Assembly (NCBI GenBank): GCA_000403035.1
Contig: AQSL01000075.1
Span: 1 to 6,391, forward strand
DNA length: 6,391 nt
Source of the DNA: Candidatus Latescibacter anaerobius SCGC AAA252-E07
GTDB taxonomy: Bacteria; Latescibacterota; Latescibacteria; Latescibacterales; Latescibacteraceae
Direction of reading: 5' to 3'
Made by a program: the position numbers and the translations under genes. Under the pieces are notes generated by a model. The model did no database searches. It was not told the origin of the DNA and was given only the letters and a program-made list of their open reading frames with translations. Below, piece by piece: positions 1 through 6,391 of this stretch. Each line of letters starts with the position of its first letter. Position 1 is the stretch's first letter.

Positions 1-105
1 ATATTATATATATTAGCCAATTTAGCGCTTCGAGTCAAATGTATAAACATTTTTCATGGAATCATTCATATCGAGTGCTTTAAAAGTCTGGTGAAAAAAT
101 CATAT

Positions 106-121
106 CTTCGGGATACCGAAG
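106..121. repeat. Perfect 6-bp hairpin with GATA loop
   Basis: CTTCGG (106-111) and CCGAAG (116-121) pair perfectly around a four-base loop. No T-run follows on the plus strand, so it is not a plus-strand intrinsic terminator. Read on the minus strand, six T follow about seven bases after the stem, which is a poor terminator layout and has no minus-strand gene behind it. It directly abuts the larger inverted repeat 121-167, sharing base 121. Confidence 0.5.
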
Positions 122-167
122 CTGTCAAAGTTCAGAGCGAAGCACTGATGTACATGCCCTTGACAGC
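121..167. repeat. Long inverted repeat with nested inner stem
   Basis: GCTGTCAA (121-128) and TTGACAGC (160-167) are perfect 8-base inverted arms. One A/C mismatch and one further G-C pair (130/158) extend them. Inside, TCAG (132-135) pairs with CTGA (145-148), then after an A/A mismatch GC (137-138) pairs with GC (142-143) around a GAA loop. The right arm contains the -35-like TTGACA. It could be an operator, a leader RNA fold or part of a small RNA; the sequence does not decide between them. Confidence 0.45.
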
Positions 168-206
168 AACACAATCACATAGTTCATACAGGTGTGTGTG
201 AAAAGA

Positions 207-233
207 CTTTTTTTACCGCCCTCTTAAAAAAAG
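207..233. repeat. 9-bp T-tract/A-tract inverted repeat in the leader
   Basis: CTTTTTTTA (207-215) and TAAAAAAAG (225-233) are perfect inverted arms around a nine-base pyrimidine-rich loop (216-224). The repeat ends about 40 bases before the CBM9-like start codon. As RNA it would be a weak A-U hairpin in the 5' leader. No T-run follows the right arm, so it is not an ordinary terminator. Confidence 0.4.
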
Positions 234-261
234 GTTGTCGCATATCCAATAATTTCATACC

Positions 262-268
262 AGGAGGT
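262..268 (+). promoter_or_regulatory. Ribosome binding site of the CBM9-like gene
   Basis: AGGAGGT is a near-perfect Shine-Dalgarno sequence. It leaves five bases before the ATG at 274, which fixes that start codon. Confidence 0.85.
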
Positions 269-273
269 TAACA

Positions 274-1011
274 ATGCAAAAAGCAATTATCGCAGGTTTC
301 GTTCTATGCTCTCTGTTCTGGTCGGACACTTCTTCTGCCGATGTCCCGGAATACCATGTCGAGCGCGCAACCGGAAACATCGTAATCGATGGCATCCTCG
401 ATGATGCGGACTGGGCTTCCGCACAATCTGTCGGGGATTTTAAGTTTCCCTGGCTGACAGAGGGGGAAGAAGAGCAGACGGAAGTAAAAATGCTCTGGGA
501 CGATACGTTCCTGTATGTGGCCTACAAGTGTGAGGATAAGCATATATGGGCCGACCATTACGATACGAATTCACAAACATTCAGAGATGACTGTGTCGAA
601 ATGTTCTGGAATCCGAATCCCGAAGCCGGTGATAAGTACAACATGTTCGAAATAAATTGTATCGGAAATCTCCTCAGTGTCTATAACAATTTCGAGCGGA
701 AATTTCAAGAACGTGACAGCAGAATCATGGTTCCGCATATTGCGCAAATTCTTCAGGGTACTGTCAATAATGACAATGACACCGATTCCGGCTGGGTAAT
801 CGAGATGGCGGTGAGATTCTCCGATTACCCCGAGCTTTCGAAACGTAAAACGCCACTCGCGGGCGACCTCTGGAGAGTGGGATTAAACCGTTGCGGCGGA
901 AAAACCAATCCACAGAGCAGCCAGTGGAGCCCTTCGCAGACTGACAAACCGAGCTTTCATGTCCCGAAGGATTACGGAAAAATCATTTTCAGCGACAAAC
1001 GGGTACGTTAA
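274..1011 (+). CDS. Secreted carbohydrate-binding family 9-like protein
   Basis: This 245-residue protein starts with a Sec-type signal peptide (about 1-22: Lys3, hydrophobic core, cut after SSA). FVLC at 9-12 is not a good lipobox, so a soluble exported protein is more likely than a lipoprotein. The rest looks like one CBM9-like beta-sandwich domain: the opening motif IVIDGILDDADW (36-47), a strand with LWDDTFLYVAYKCED (74-88), the DDCVEMFWNP segment (105-114), SGWVIEMAVRF (172-182) and a C-terminal strand with WSPSQTDKPSFHVPKDYGKIIF (218-239). Stand-alone proteins of this type are known to bind or be associated with carbohydrates; no catalytic residues are evident and the ligand cannot be read from the sequence. 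It has a strong ribosome binding site, and queH follows after 10 bases, so the two are probably co-transcribed. The fold call is fairly firm; the role in glycan capture is inference. Confidence 0.8.
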   Translation: MQKAIIAGFVLCSLFWSDTSSADVPEYHVERATGNIVIDGILDDADWASAQSVGDFKFPWLTEGEEEQTEVKMLWDDTFLYVAYKCEDKHIWADHYDTNSQTFRDDCVEMFWNPNPEAGDKYNMFEINCIGNLLSVYNNFERKFQERDSRIMVPHIAQILQGTVNNDNDTDSGWVIEMAVRFSDYPELSKRKTPLAGDLWRVGLNRCGGKTNPQSSQWSPSQTDKPSFHVPKDYGKIIFSDKRVR

Positions 1012-1021
1012 GCGCAACTCC

Positions 1022-1567
1022 ATGAAAATGCTTCTCTTACATATCTGCTGCGGGCCTTGCGCAACGCATGTCATAGATATTCTCGGCAGTGATTATGAGA
1101 TCACTGGATATTTCCATAATCCAAACATCCATCCTGAAGAAGAATACCTGAAACGTCTGGATGCCGCACGGACGGTTGCTGAAAAGCAGGGCATACCGCT
1201 TATCGAGGGTGTCTATAAACCGGAAACGTTCTTCGCTGCGGTCAAAGGATTTGAGCATGAGCCGGAAAACGGAAAGAGATGCAGGATTTGCTACCGCCTG
1301 CGGCTGTCCGAAACCGCACGGTACGCTTCGGGTACTTCGTTTGATTGTATTGCCAGCACATTGACCCTTGGCCCGCAGAAAAAGGCGGCGGTTATCAATC
1401 CCATCGGTACGGAGGAAGCAGCCGCTGCCGGAGTGACATTCGTTGAAGGCGACTGGAAGAAAAAGGACGGCTTTCAGCACTCCTGCGAACTGTCACGAGA
1501 ATACGGGCTCTACCGTCAGAACTACTGCGGTTGCCTGTTTTCCATGCGTATGGAAAAGGATGAGTAA
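1022..1567 (+). CDS. queH: Epoxyqueuosine reductase QueH (DUF208 family)
   Basis: The 181-residue cytoplasmic protein belongs to the QueH family, which carries out the last step of queuosine synthesis, reducing epoxyqueuosine to queuosine in the tRNA anticodon wobble position. It is the non-homologous replacement for cobalamin-dependent QueG. Visible family marks are the N-terminal HICCGPC (7-13, Cys9, Cys10, Cys13), FHNPNIHP (31-38), RCRICY (86-91, Cys87, Cys90), STLTLGPQK (112-120) and the C-terminal GLYRQNYCGCLFS (162-174, Cys169, Cys171). These cysteines suit the iron-sulfur/metal centre known for the family. I place the start at 1022 because the cysteine motif lies close to the N-terminus in this family; an upstream ATG at 959 would add 21 unrelated residues inside the preceding gene, and ATG 1028 is an alternative. 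No clear Shine-Dalgarno site precedes it, which suggests coupling to the gene ending 10 bases upstream. Confidence 0.93.
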   Translation: MKMLLLHICCGPCATHVIDILGSDYEITGYFHNPNIHPEEEYLKRLDAARTVAEKQGIPLIEGVYKPETFFAAVKGFEHEPENGKRCRICYRLRLSETARYASGTSFDCIASTLTLGPQKKAAVINPIGTEEAAAAGVTFVEGDWKKKDGFQHSCELSREYGLYRQNYCGCLFSMRMEKDE

Positions 1568-1868
1568 GTTCAACCCCTATTCACCATATAAAACCCGAGA
1601 TATGCTTGCATAACATCTTATTATATAAGAAGTAACATGCGCTTATTACGGACATATTCGACTCTTTCGCATGAAAAAAGCTTGTTTCAATTATACGAAT
1701 ATTATAAATTGGACTTTTGGTTGAATAATTCGGAGTTTATAGCCCTCATGATTTTGATATGTGGAATGTCGGATTATACGTATTGTTGAGTTATTACTCA
1801 TTTCAGTTTGTTTGATAATTTTCTACTTAGAAAGTTAATTATTAGTTAGGCAAAAAGCAGAGGAGGTA
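1568..1868. other. AT-rich spacer between queH and the fucosidase gene
   Basis: No gene is seen in this stretch, which is much richer in A+T than the flanking genes. It holds an imperfect AT hairpin (1688-1711: 8 bp, one bulged A, 7-base loop) and a short TTCT/AGAA hairpin near 1821-1833. No convincing intrinsic terminator for queH and no well-spaced -35/-10 pair were found, although GATAAT at 1814-1819 could serve as a -10 box. GTTAGGC at 1845-1851 matches the integron core-site consensus GTTRRRY (see findings). The stretch ends in the fucosidase ribosome binding site. Confidence 0.6.
1861..1867 (+). promoter_or_regulatory. Ribosome binding site that decides the fucosidase start
   Basis: AGGAGGT lies only one base before the ATG at 1869 but four bases before the next in-frame ATG at 1872. 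The spacing of five bases at the CBM9-like gene favours 1872 as the true start. Confidence 0.8.
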
Positions 1869-1871
1869 ATG

Positions 1872-3227
1872 ATGAACGTGACACGAAGAGGTTTCTGTGG
1901 CTCATTGGCGGCTGGAGCTGTGGTGTTCCCAGCCCGGTTGTTCGGTCAAGGAATGCCCGATAAAGATGGCCGGAGCAACCTGCCTAAACCCACACCCCAA
2001 CAACTCGCGTGGCAAAACATGGAATTGGGTCTTTTCATCCATTTCGATATGGCAACCTTCACCGGACAGTTAAAGCCGCGAACTCCGGCGGACCCGAGTA
2101 TTTATAATCCGGTCAAACTGGATACCGACCAGTGGCTCGAGGCGGCCAAGGCAATGGGCGCCAAGTACGCGGTGTTTGTCGCCAAACACTGTACAGGCTT
2201 TCTGCAGTGGCAAAGCAACGCTTGGCCTTACGGCGTTAAGCAGTCTCCATGGCGCAACGGCAAGGGCGACGTGGTTAAGGATTTCATTGCTTCGTGCAAG
2301 AAATACGACATCAAGCCGGGGTTGTATGCAAGCGTAACAAGCACTGCGTTCTGGACAGTTGATAATCCGGGGCTTCTCAACTGGGGCAAGGGCGGTGATC
2401 CCGAGAAACAGGCCGAATATGTCAAGGCATGCGAAACCATGCTCACCGAACTCTGGTCAAACTACGGCGAGTTGACCGAGATTTGGTTCGATGGCGGCGC
2501 CTTGCCGCCGGACAAGGGCGGGCCCGACATGGTCCCGATCCTCAAGAAACACCAGCCCAACGCCATCGTCTTCCAGGGGCCTGCCGCGTCGATCCGCTGG
2601 ATCGGTAATGAACAAGGCGTCGCCGATTATCCCTGTTGGGCAACCGCTGAGGAGGGGAGAGATATCAACGGTCCCGGTGATCCGAACGGGACCCGTTGGC
2701 TGCCAGGCGAGTGTGATGTCCCGATGCCCGAACACAGCTGGATCTGGGAGCCGAATCAGAACAAGAACATCAAGCCGCTTGGCAGCCTGATGGATATGTA
2801 TTACAGGTCGGTGGGACGGAACTGCAACCTGCTGCTGAACGCCACACCCGACACGACCGGCCTGATCCCCGAAGCCAATTTGAAACACTATGCGGACTTC
2901 GGAAAGGAAATCCGCCTTCGCTTTGACAAATCAGTGGCGGAGACCAAGGGCGAAGGCAAGGTTGTCGAACTCTCCCTCAAGAAGCCGGAAAAAATCGACC
3001 ATGTCATTATCATGGAGGATATTGCCCACGGCGAGCGCATACGGGCGTATGAAGTCGAAGGACTGGTACCCGGCAACAAGTGGCGGAAGTTGTGCGATGG
3101 TATTTCGATCGGACACAAAAGGATCCAACGATTCACGCCCATTAAAATTGCCAAGGTGCGCTTTCGTGCAACGAAGGCCGTCGCTGTTCCAAAGATTCGC
3201 CGCCTGGCTCTCTTCAGCGTGGGATAA
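1872..3227 (+). CDS. Tat-exported GH29 alpha-L-fucosidase
   Basis: The 451-residue enzyme should remove terminal alpha-L-fucose from glycans by a retaining mechanism, outside the cytoplasmic membrane. The N-terminus carries a twin-arginine signal (TRRGF, 4-8, then a hydrophobic AAGAVVFPA stretch). The GH29 barrel follows at about 40-345: ELGLFIHFD (51-59), FVAKHCTGFLQW (102-113), the SPWRNGKGDVVKDF block (125-138), EIWFDGG (203-209) with Asp207 as likely nucleophile, and RWIGNEQG (242-249), whose Glu247 is the likely acid/base judging from GH29-B enzymes. The barrel ends at GRNCNLLLNATPD (315-327). Residues about 360-451 form the small beta-sandwich often seen at the C-terminus of GH29 enzymes (EDIAHGERI, SIGHKRIQRF). 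Length is normal and the gene looks intact. The start at 1872 rather than 1869 rests on ribosome-site spacing. Hand-counted stretches show higher GC (about 52-65% in most) than the CBM9-like and dnaJ genes, which may indicate transfer. An attC-like element follows 19 bases after the stop. Confidence 0.95.
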   Translation: MNVTRRGFCGSLAAGAVVFPARLFGQGMPDKDGRSNLPKPTPQQLAWQNMELGLFIHFDMATFTGQLKPRTPADPSIYNPVKLDTDQWLEAAKAMGAKYAVFVAKHCTGFLQWQSNAWPYGVKQSPWRNGKGDVVKDFIASCKKYDIKPGLYASVTSTAFWTVDNPGLLNWGKGGDPEKQAEYVKACETMLTELWSNYGELTEIWFDGGALPPDKGGPDMVPILKKHQPNAIVFQGPAASIRWIGNEQGVADYPCWATAEEGRDINGPGDPNGTRWLPGECDVPMPEHSWIWEPNQNKNIKPLGSLMDMYYRSVGRNCNLLLNATPDTTGLIPEANLKHYADFGKEIRLRFDKSVAETKGEGKVVELSLKKPEKIDHVIIMEDIAHGERIRAYEVEGLVPGNKWRKLCDGISIGHKRIQRFTPIKIAKVRFRATKAVAVPKIRRLALFSVG

Positions 3228-3510
3228 GTCACAGGATTGAGAGATGTGCCGAACAATTGCGCCCGGCCGACGCGTTAAAGCCGCGTGGCTGACGAATCAC
3301 GTTCTGCAGAGAAAGGGAATAGACGGATTCAATCACGAAAACTGACCATTGAAACGACTCCGGGTAAGAGTTATCCGTGCCTCTATGCTTTTCTCCCTTC
3401 GGCATTCTGCCTTTGAATCCTTTCTTCCACATTCTTTGTTTCTACATCTGAAAGGTCGATACTCATCCACGGTTTACCGTATCAATCGTATCTTTTCATG
3501 CCCGTTCGTA
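3228..3510. other. Spacer between convergent fucosidase and prmA genes
   Basis: No firm gene lies here. The left part holds the attC-like fold (3247-3308). The right part holds an ACGGT/ACCGT inverted repeat with a two-base loop (3469-3480), nested in a wider GATAC/GTATC pair, and no T-run that would make it a clear terminator. A minus-strand reading frame of 27 codons (3466 to 3383) is possible but unsupported. The rsmE gene that often follows prmA is absent here. Confidence 0.6.
3247..3308 (+). repeat. attC-like recombination-site fold (tentative)
   Basis: Outer arms TGCCGAAC (3247-3254) and GTTCTGCA (3301-3308) pair at 7 of 8 positions. Inner arms CGGCC-G-ACGCG (3264-3274) and CGCGTGGCTG (3282-3291) pair over ten positions (one G-T wobble), with a single extrahelical G at 3269 and a 7-base loop. 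Both spacers between outer and inner arms are exactly nine bases. This architecture, the 62-base length and the position just behind a stop codon are those of integron attC sites. GCCGAAC fits the R'' consensus RYYYAAC at 6 of 7 positions; GTTCTGC fits GTTRRRY only at 5 of 7, so the site may be degenerate, a recombined junction, or a look-alike palindrome. No T-run follows, so it is not an intrinsic terminator. Confidence 0.4.
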
Positions 3511-4413
3511 TCATATCCCCGCCTGAACCGCTATCCACTCATCCCTTTTCGCAACTCTGAGAAGACTGAATCCCTCTTTCTTTAGCGATTCGGCAAAACG
3601 TGTTTCCTCTTCCGCCAGAAGACCGGAGAAGATGATGTTTCCCCCGGGCTTGAGAAAACTGCGCAGGACCGGAAGATTGGAAATAAGAACGCCGCTTATT
3701 ATGTTGGCAAGCACCAGGTCGCATGGTTGGGCTTGAACCGTTTCAAGTTCCGCCTCCTCAATGATAACAGTCTCATCGGCACCGTTTATTTTCAGGTTTT
3801 CGAGGGCGTTTCTCACCGAGAACGGATCTCTGTCGAAACCGTACACACTTCGGGCGCCGAGCTTTGCCGCTGCGATGGAAAGAACACCGGAACCGCAGCC
3901 GGCATCTATCACCGATAAACCGTTCATTTCGATGGTATCAAGGAATTCAAGGCAAAGATATGTCGTTGCATGGCTTCCGGTGCCGAATGCCATTCTGGGG
4001 TCTATGATTATTTCACAACGATTGTCTTTGTTGTTATACGTTATCCAGGATGGATGAACGACAAGTCTCGAGCCAACCTCTACTGCTCCGAGACCCTCTC
4101 TCCATGAGGTTTCCCAATCTTCCACGGGAACATCATCCACAGACAGGATATGTCCCGGCATTTTCGATGTTTTTGTCGAAAGTTCCTGTAATGATATTTG
4201 AAGATTTTCAGGTGGGGCGGGTATTTGAAATGTGACCGGATAATATGCAGTATACACCGGATGGCCGGATTCTGTATGCTCCTCTAAACCTGAAAACCCG
4301 GATTCGAAAATAATCGTGCTGATACTATCCTCGAAACCGGGTTCACATGCAATTCGAACCACACGCCAGGAAACATCGGGTGTTTCCCCGGAGTGATGTT
4401 GATACTGTTTCAC
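3511..4413 (-). CDS. prmA: Ribosomal protein L11 methyltransferase PrmA
   Basis: The 300-residue cytoplasmic enzyme uses S-adenosylmethionine to methylate ribosomal protein L11. Residues about 14-100 match the N-terminal L11-recognition domain, followed by EDWETSWRE (98-106). The class I methyltransferase domain shows the PrmA hallmark FGTGSHATT (143-151), SAM motif I VIDAGCGSG (168-176), an acidic strand end YGFDRD (191-196), the LANI motif (235-238) and GGNIIFSGLL (257-266). Length is normal for the family. The start codon is GTG, and GTGA overlaps the stop of the upstream small gene by four bases. With only a poor Shine-Dalgarno site visible, translation is probably coupled to that gene. 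It lies downstream of grpE, dnaJ and the FlgM-like gene, an arrangement close to the well-known dnaJ-prmA pairing. The usual next gene, rsmE, is not present. Confidence 0.95.
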   Translation of the reverse strand: MKQYQHHSGETPDVSWRVVRIACEPGFEDSISTIIFESGFSGLEEHTESGHPVYTAYYPVTFQIPAPPENLQISLQELSTKTSKMPGHILSVDDVPVEDWETSWREGLGAVEVGSRLVVHPSWITYNNKDNRCEIIIDPRMAFGTGSHATTYLCLEFLDTIEMNGLSVIDAGCGSGVLSIAAAKLGARSVYGFDRDPFSVRNALENLKINGADETVIIEEAELETVQAQPCDLVLANIISGVLISNLPVLRSFLKPGGNIIFSGLLAEEETRFAESLKKEGFSLLRVAKRDEWIAVQAGI

Positions 4414-4787
4414 TCGGCAAGACGTCCAGTATTTACAAGTCTAACCGCCAGATTGTTCATGAGTTCCGGAGTGTTATAATAACCGCCCTCGACCCGCTCT
4501 CTAACTCTTGCGAGAGCATCCTCGCGCGGAGATTCTTCCATATTTTCAACACGTGCAGTCAGTTCCTCTACTTGTCTGGGTTCATCGGAGACACTGAAAG
4601 TATCTCTCTCCAGGACGGGAGCTTCCGTTTCTTCGTTTACGGGTACCGGAGTAACATCTTGCGTTTCTTGAGATTCTGCGGCTCTTTCCGGTTGACCGGC
4701 TCTCGCAGCGGGAACATTCTGCTCTCTGTCAGCAGATCTTTTGGGAACGACTGGTCTGTTGGCATTATGTATGTTGTCTATATTCAT
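4410..4787 (-). CDS. Small FlgM-like (anti-sigma-28 domain) protein
   Basis: This 125-residue, strongly hydrophilic protein has no signal peptide or membrane segment. Residues 1-60 are low-complexity, rich in Glu, Pro, Ala and Gln, and probably disordered. Residues about 61-120 resemble the FlgM core: a DTFSVSDEPRQVEEL start (62-76), a PREDALARVRERVEGGYYNTPELMNNLAVRLV segment (87-118) that recalls the FlgM pattern of Arg-Glu, helix, Ile/Val-x-x-Gly-x-Tyr, then a final helix. FlgM inhibits the flagellar sigma factor, but similar domains also occur in proteins of unknown role outside flagellar loci. Nothing flagellar is visible here. I chose the ATG at 4787 over 4811 because GGGGGAG lies five bases upstream of it. 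The stop overlaps the prmA GTG start, so the two genes are very likely co-expressed. The family call is tentative, judged by eye. Confidence 0.6.
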   Translation of the reverse strand: MNIDNIHNANRPVVPKRSADREQNVPAARAGQPERAAESQETQDVTPVPVNEETEAPVLERDTFSVSDEPRQVEELTARVENMEESPREDALARVRERVEGGYYNTPELMNNLAVRLVNTGRLAE

Positions 4788-4792
4788 ATAAA

Positions 4793-4799
4793 CTCCCCC
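4793..4799 (-). promoter_or_regulatory. Ribosome binding site of the FlgM-like gene
   Basis: On the minus strand GGGGGAG lies five bases before the ATG at 4787. It favours that start over the in-frame ATG at 4811, which would lie upstream of the site. Confidence 0.6.
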
Positions 4800-4828
4800 G
4801 AGTGTATACATACGGAAATCACTTTGAA

Positions 4829-4858
4829 ACTATATAACACATTATTTTCAAAAAGCAA
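4829..4858 (-). promoter_or_regulatory. Possible promoter of the FlgM-like/prmA pair
   Basis: On the minus strand TTGCTT (4858-4853), an 18-base spacer and TATAGT (4834-4829) form a weak sigma70-like promoter about 42 bases before the FlgM-like start. The -10 box matches consensus at five of six positions, the -35 box only at three. The spacer is AT-rich, so a chance match is possible. Read-through from dnaJ, which ends 122 bases upstream with no terminator seen, is an alternative source of transcript. Confidence 0.25.
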
Positions 4859-4909
4859 TCATTTTTTAGTATCGGACTTATCCCCGTACTCGACTCTCCC
4901 CAAGGTCTG

Positions 4910-6064
4910 TTAATAATCATCTTTGTTTTTCAGGAAAGATTTCCCGCCTTCAGGCGGTTTCATATTCGGAGAATTCTGCAGTTCTTCCAGAAGCTTTTTC
5001 TCTGTCTTTGTAAGATTCTTCGGAGTCCATACCCATACCCGTACGAGCTGGTCCCCGGAACCATGTCTCTGTAAATACGGTATACCCTTATCACGCATTC
5101 TGAACAGTTTCCCGGATTGCGTGCCCGGTGGAATTTTCAGCCTTGCCCTGCCCTGCAGGGTTGGCACCTCAATCGTATCTCCCAAAGCCGCCTGGGTGAT
5201 CGAAATGGGGAGTTCATATACTATATCATTTTCATGACGTTCGAAAAGGTTATGTTCAAGCTCTTCTATATATACAATAATGTCGCCGGGAGGTCCGCCT
5301 TTCGGGCCAATATCTCCCTGGCCTTTCAGGGGAATGTAATTACCGGATGACACGCCTGCAGGCACATTAATGGTGATTGTTTCATTTTCACGGGTTCTCC
5401 CCGAACCCGAACATGTTGCACACGGTTCACCAATGACTTTACCATCACCACCGCATGTCGGGCACGTCTGAACATTGACAAACGTACCAAACAAACTCCT
5501 TGACTGCGAATGTATTTCACCCGTTCCGCCGCATGTCTGACATGTTTTGGCGCTTGACCCCGGCTTGGCGCCCGTTCCGGAACAGGTTTTACATTTCCAA
5601 TATTTTTTTATCTTTATTGTCTTCGTTATTCCTGTAGCAATTTCCTCAAGTGTAAGCTTGAGATTTACCTTCAAATCAGAACCTCTCCTTGCTGCTGCAT
5701 ACCTTCTCCGGCCTGTACGGCGAGTTCCGAAAATATCACCGAAAAACGACTCCCCGAAAATATTTCCGAAAATATCCTCGAAATCCCCGGCATGGCTGAA
5801 ATCCTCCCAGGTAAAACCGCCGCTTCTCCCCGTGAATGCACCTTTGAGACCATCTTCGCCAAACCTGTCGTAGGTCGATTTCTTCTGCGGGTCACTCAAA
5901 ATTTCATAAGCTTCCGCAGCTTCCTTAAATTTAGCCTCGAAATTTTTATCGCCCTTATTACGATCAGGATGATACTTCAACGCCAGTTTACGGTAAGACT
6001 TCTTGATTTCATCAGACGTAGCGTTCCTGTCCAATCCGAGAATTTCATAGTAATCTTTTTTCAT
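4910..6064 (-). CDS. dnaJ: Chaperone protein DnaJ (Hsp40, type A)
   Basis: The 384-residue co-chaperone stimulates DnaK ATPase activity and delivers unfolded clients. The layout is complete and canonical: J domain (about 4-70) with the HPD motif at 32-34 and the DPQKKSTYDRFGEDGL end (58-73); a Gly/Phe-rich linker (about 74-125) with repeated FGD/IFG elements; a zinc-binding domain with four CxxCxGxG repeats starting at Cys158, Cys175, Cys201 and Cys215; and two C-terminal client-binding domains with the family blocks GDIIVYIEELEHNLFERHEND (260-280) and KGIPYLQRHGSGDQLV (326-341). GAGG four bases upstream of the ATG supports the start. grpE lies 138 bases upstream on the same strand, and the FlgM-like and prmA genes follow. 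No dnaK lies between grpE and dnaJ. No CIRCE operator is seen in the spacer, so HrcA control cannot be claimed from this window. Confidence 0.98.
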   Translation of the reverse strand: MKKDYYEILGLDRNATSDEIKKSYRKLALKYHPDRNKGDKNFEAKFKEAAEAYEILSDPQKKSTYDRFGEDGLKGAFTGRSGGFTWEDFSHAGDFEDIFGNIFGESFFGDIFGTRRTGRRRYAAARRGSDLKVNLKLTLEEIATGITKTIKIKKYWKCKTCSGTGAKPGSSAKTCQTCGGTGEIHSQSRSLFGTFVNVQTCPTCGGDGKVIGEPCATCSGSGRTRENETITINVPAGVSSGNYIPLKGQGDIGPKGGPPGDIIVYIEELEHNLFERHENDIVYELPISITQAALGDTIEVPTLQGRARLKIPPGTQSGKLFRMRDKGIPYLQRHGSGDQLVRVWVWTPKNLTKTEKKLLEELQNSPNMKPPEGGKSFLKNKDDY

Positions 6065-6202
6065 AAGTCCTCAAATATTCCATACCATTATAAATAATCC
6101 TAAAAAAAGCCGGCTTTCAACAATCAGCACCAAATCCACGCGCCATTATTATATATTTTTCCAAGCTTTATACTTTATTATAAAGAATCCGGAATTTACA
6201 TT
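6065..6202 (-). other. AT-rich grpE-dnaJ spacer with possible promoter elements
   Basis: On the minus strand a perfect TATAAT occurs at 6092-6087, about 22 bases before the dnaJ start, but without a recognisable -35 box at normal spacing. A second TATAAT lies in the palindrome CTTTATTATAAAG (plus strand 6173-6185) just after the grpE stop. A 12-base palindrome AAAGCCGGCTTT (6106-6117) is followed by seven T on the minus strand. Its usable stem is only four base pairs around CCGG, so it would be at best a weak attenuator between grpE and dnaJ. Whether dnaJ has its own promoter or is read from grpE stays open. Confidence 0.3.
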
Positions 6203-6391
6203 TTATTTGCTTACAATAACTTTTGAATGTCGTATCACTTTCCCCGAAAGCATATACCCCTTCAGGTTTTCAGATGCTATCACCCCTGAGTCGTATTCAT
6301 CCGTCTCTATCTGCAAAAGAGCATCGTGCAAATTGGGGTCAAACGGTTTTCCGACAGCTTCCATCGGCTCAAGGCCGGCTTTCTTCAAAAC
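6203..6391 (-). CDS. grpE: Nucleotide exchange factor GrpE, C-terminal part
   Basis: The reading frame is open to the window edge, so only the last 62 residues are present, and the true start lies outside. GrpE releases ADP from DnaK. The visible part is the C-terminal beta domain: LKKAGLEPMEAVGKPFDPNLHDALLQIE, with the conserved Gly-x-x-Phe-Asp-Pro-Asn-x-His block, then the GYMLSGKVIRHSKVIVSK end. The family normally has Arg-Pro-Ala near the end; here it is Arg-His-Ser, a mild divergence. The first in-frame TTG near the edge is an internal leucine, not a start. The gene is on the same strand as dnaJ and 138 bases upstream, consistent with a chaperone operon. The identification is firm despite truncation. 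Confidence 0.93.
   Translation of the reverse strand, partial: VLKKAGLEPMEAVGKPFDPNLHDALLQIETDEYDSGVIASENLKGYMLSGKVIRHSKVIVSK

Larger units (their letters stand above)
1..273. other. Gene-free AT-rich region upstream of the CBM9-like gene
   Basis: No convincing coding sequence is seen on either strand. The region holds a weak AT-only hairpin (37-52, arms AAATGT/ACATTT) followed by a few T, and three stronger inverted repeats listed separately (106-121, 121-167, 207-233). TTGACA at 160-165 matches a sigma70 -35 box, but no good -10 box lies 16-18 bases downstream (the sequence there is TTCATA-like), so I do not call a promoter. The stretch ends in the ribosome binding site of the CBM9-like gene. 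If transcription starts far upstream, most of this would be a structured 5' leader. If it starts near 190, only the last inverted repeat is transcribed. Confidence 0.6.

Overview
The window reads as ordinary chromosome of a Gram-negative-type, polysaccharide-using bacterium. Housekeeping genes sit next to exported carbohydrate-active proteins: a signal-peptide protein of the CBM9-like fold and a Tat-exported GH29 alpha-L-fucosidase. This mix is common in PVC/FCB-type lineages and in candidate phyla such as Latescibacteria. The sequence alone does not settle the lineage. Spacers are strongly AT-rich, genes are of intermediate GC, and clear Shine-Dalgarno sites (AGGAGGT) precede several genes.

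Layout. Positions 1-273 hold no gene but contain three inverted repeats, then a strong ribosome binding site. On the plus strand follow a secreted CBM9-like protein (274-1011) and, 10 bases on, the queuosine enzyme QueH (1022-1567). An AT-rich spacer of about 300 bases precedes the fucosidase gene (1872-3227). Just after its stop lies a 62-base element (3247-3308) that folds like an integron attC site: two nested inverted repeats, symmetric 9-base spacers and one extrahelical G. A GTTAGGC core-site-like heptamer lies 20 bases before the fucosidase start. Together these suggest, without proving, that the fucosidase gene entered as an integron-type cassette.

The right half is a minus-strand stress/translation cluster in the order grpE (3' end only), dnaJ, a small FlgM-like protein and prmA. 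GrpE and DnaJ are co-chaperones of DnaK. PrmA methylates ribosomal protein L11 and often lies next to dnaJ. The small protein overlaps prmA by four bases (GTGA), so the two are probably translationally coupled. No dnaK lies between grpE and dnaJ, and no rsmE follows prmA within the window. The fucosidase and prmA transcripts converge on 3228-3510.

No tRNA, rRNA, CRISPR array, transposase or integrase gene was seen. The most interesting points are the attC-like element with its possible cassette boundaries, the folded region upstream of the CBM9-like gene, and the FlgM-like protein in a chaperone operon.
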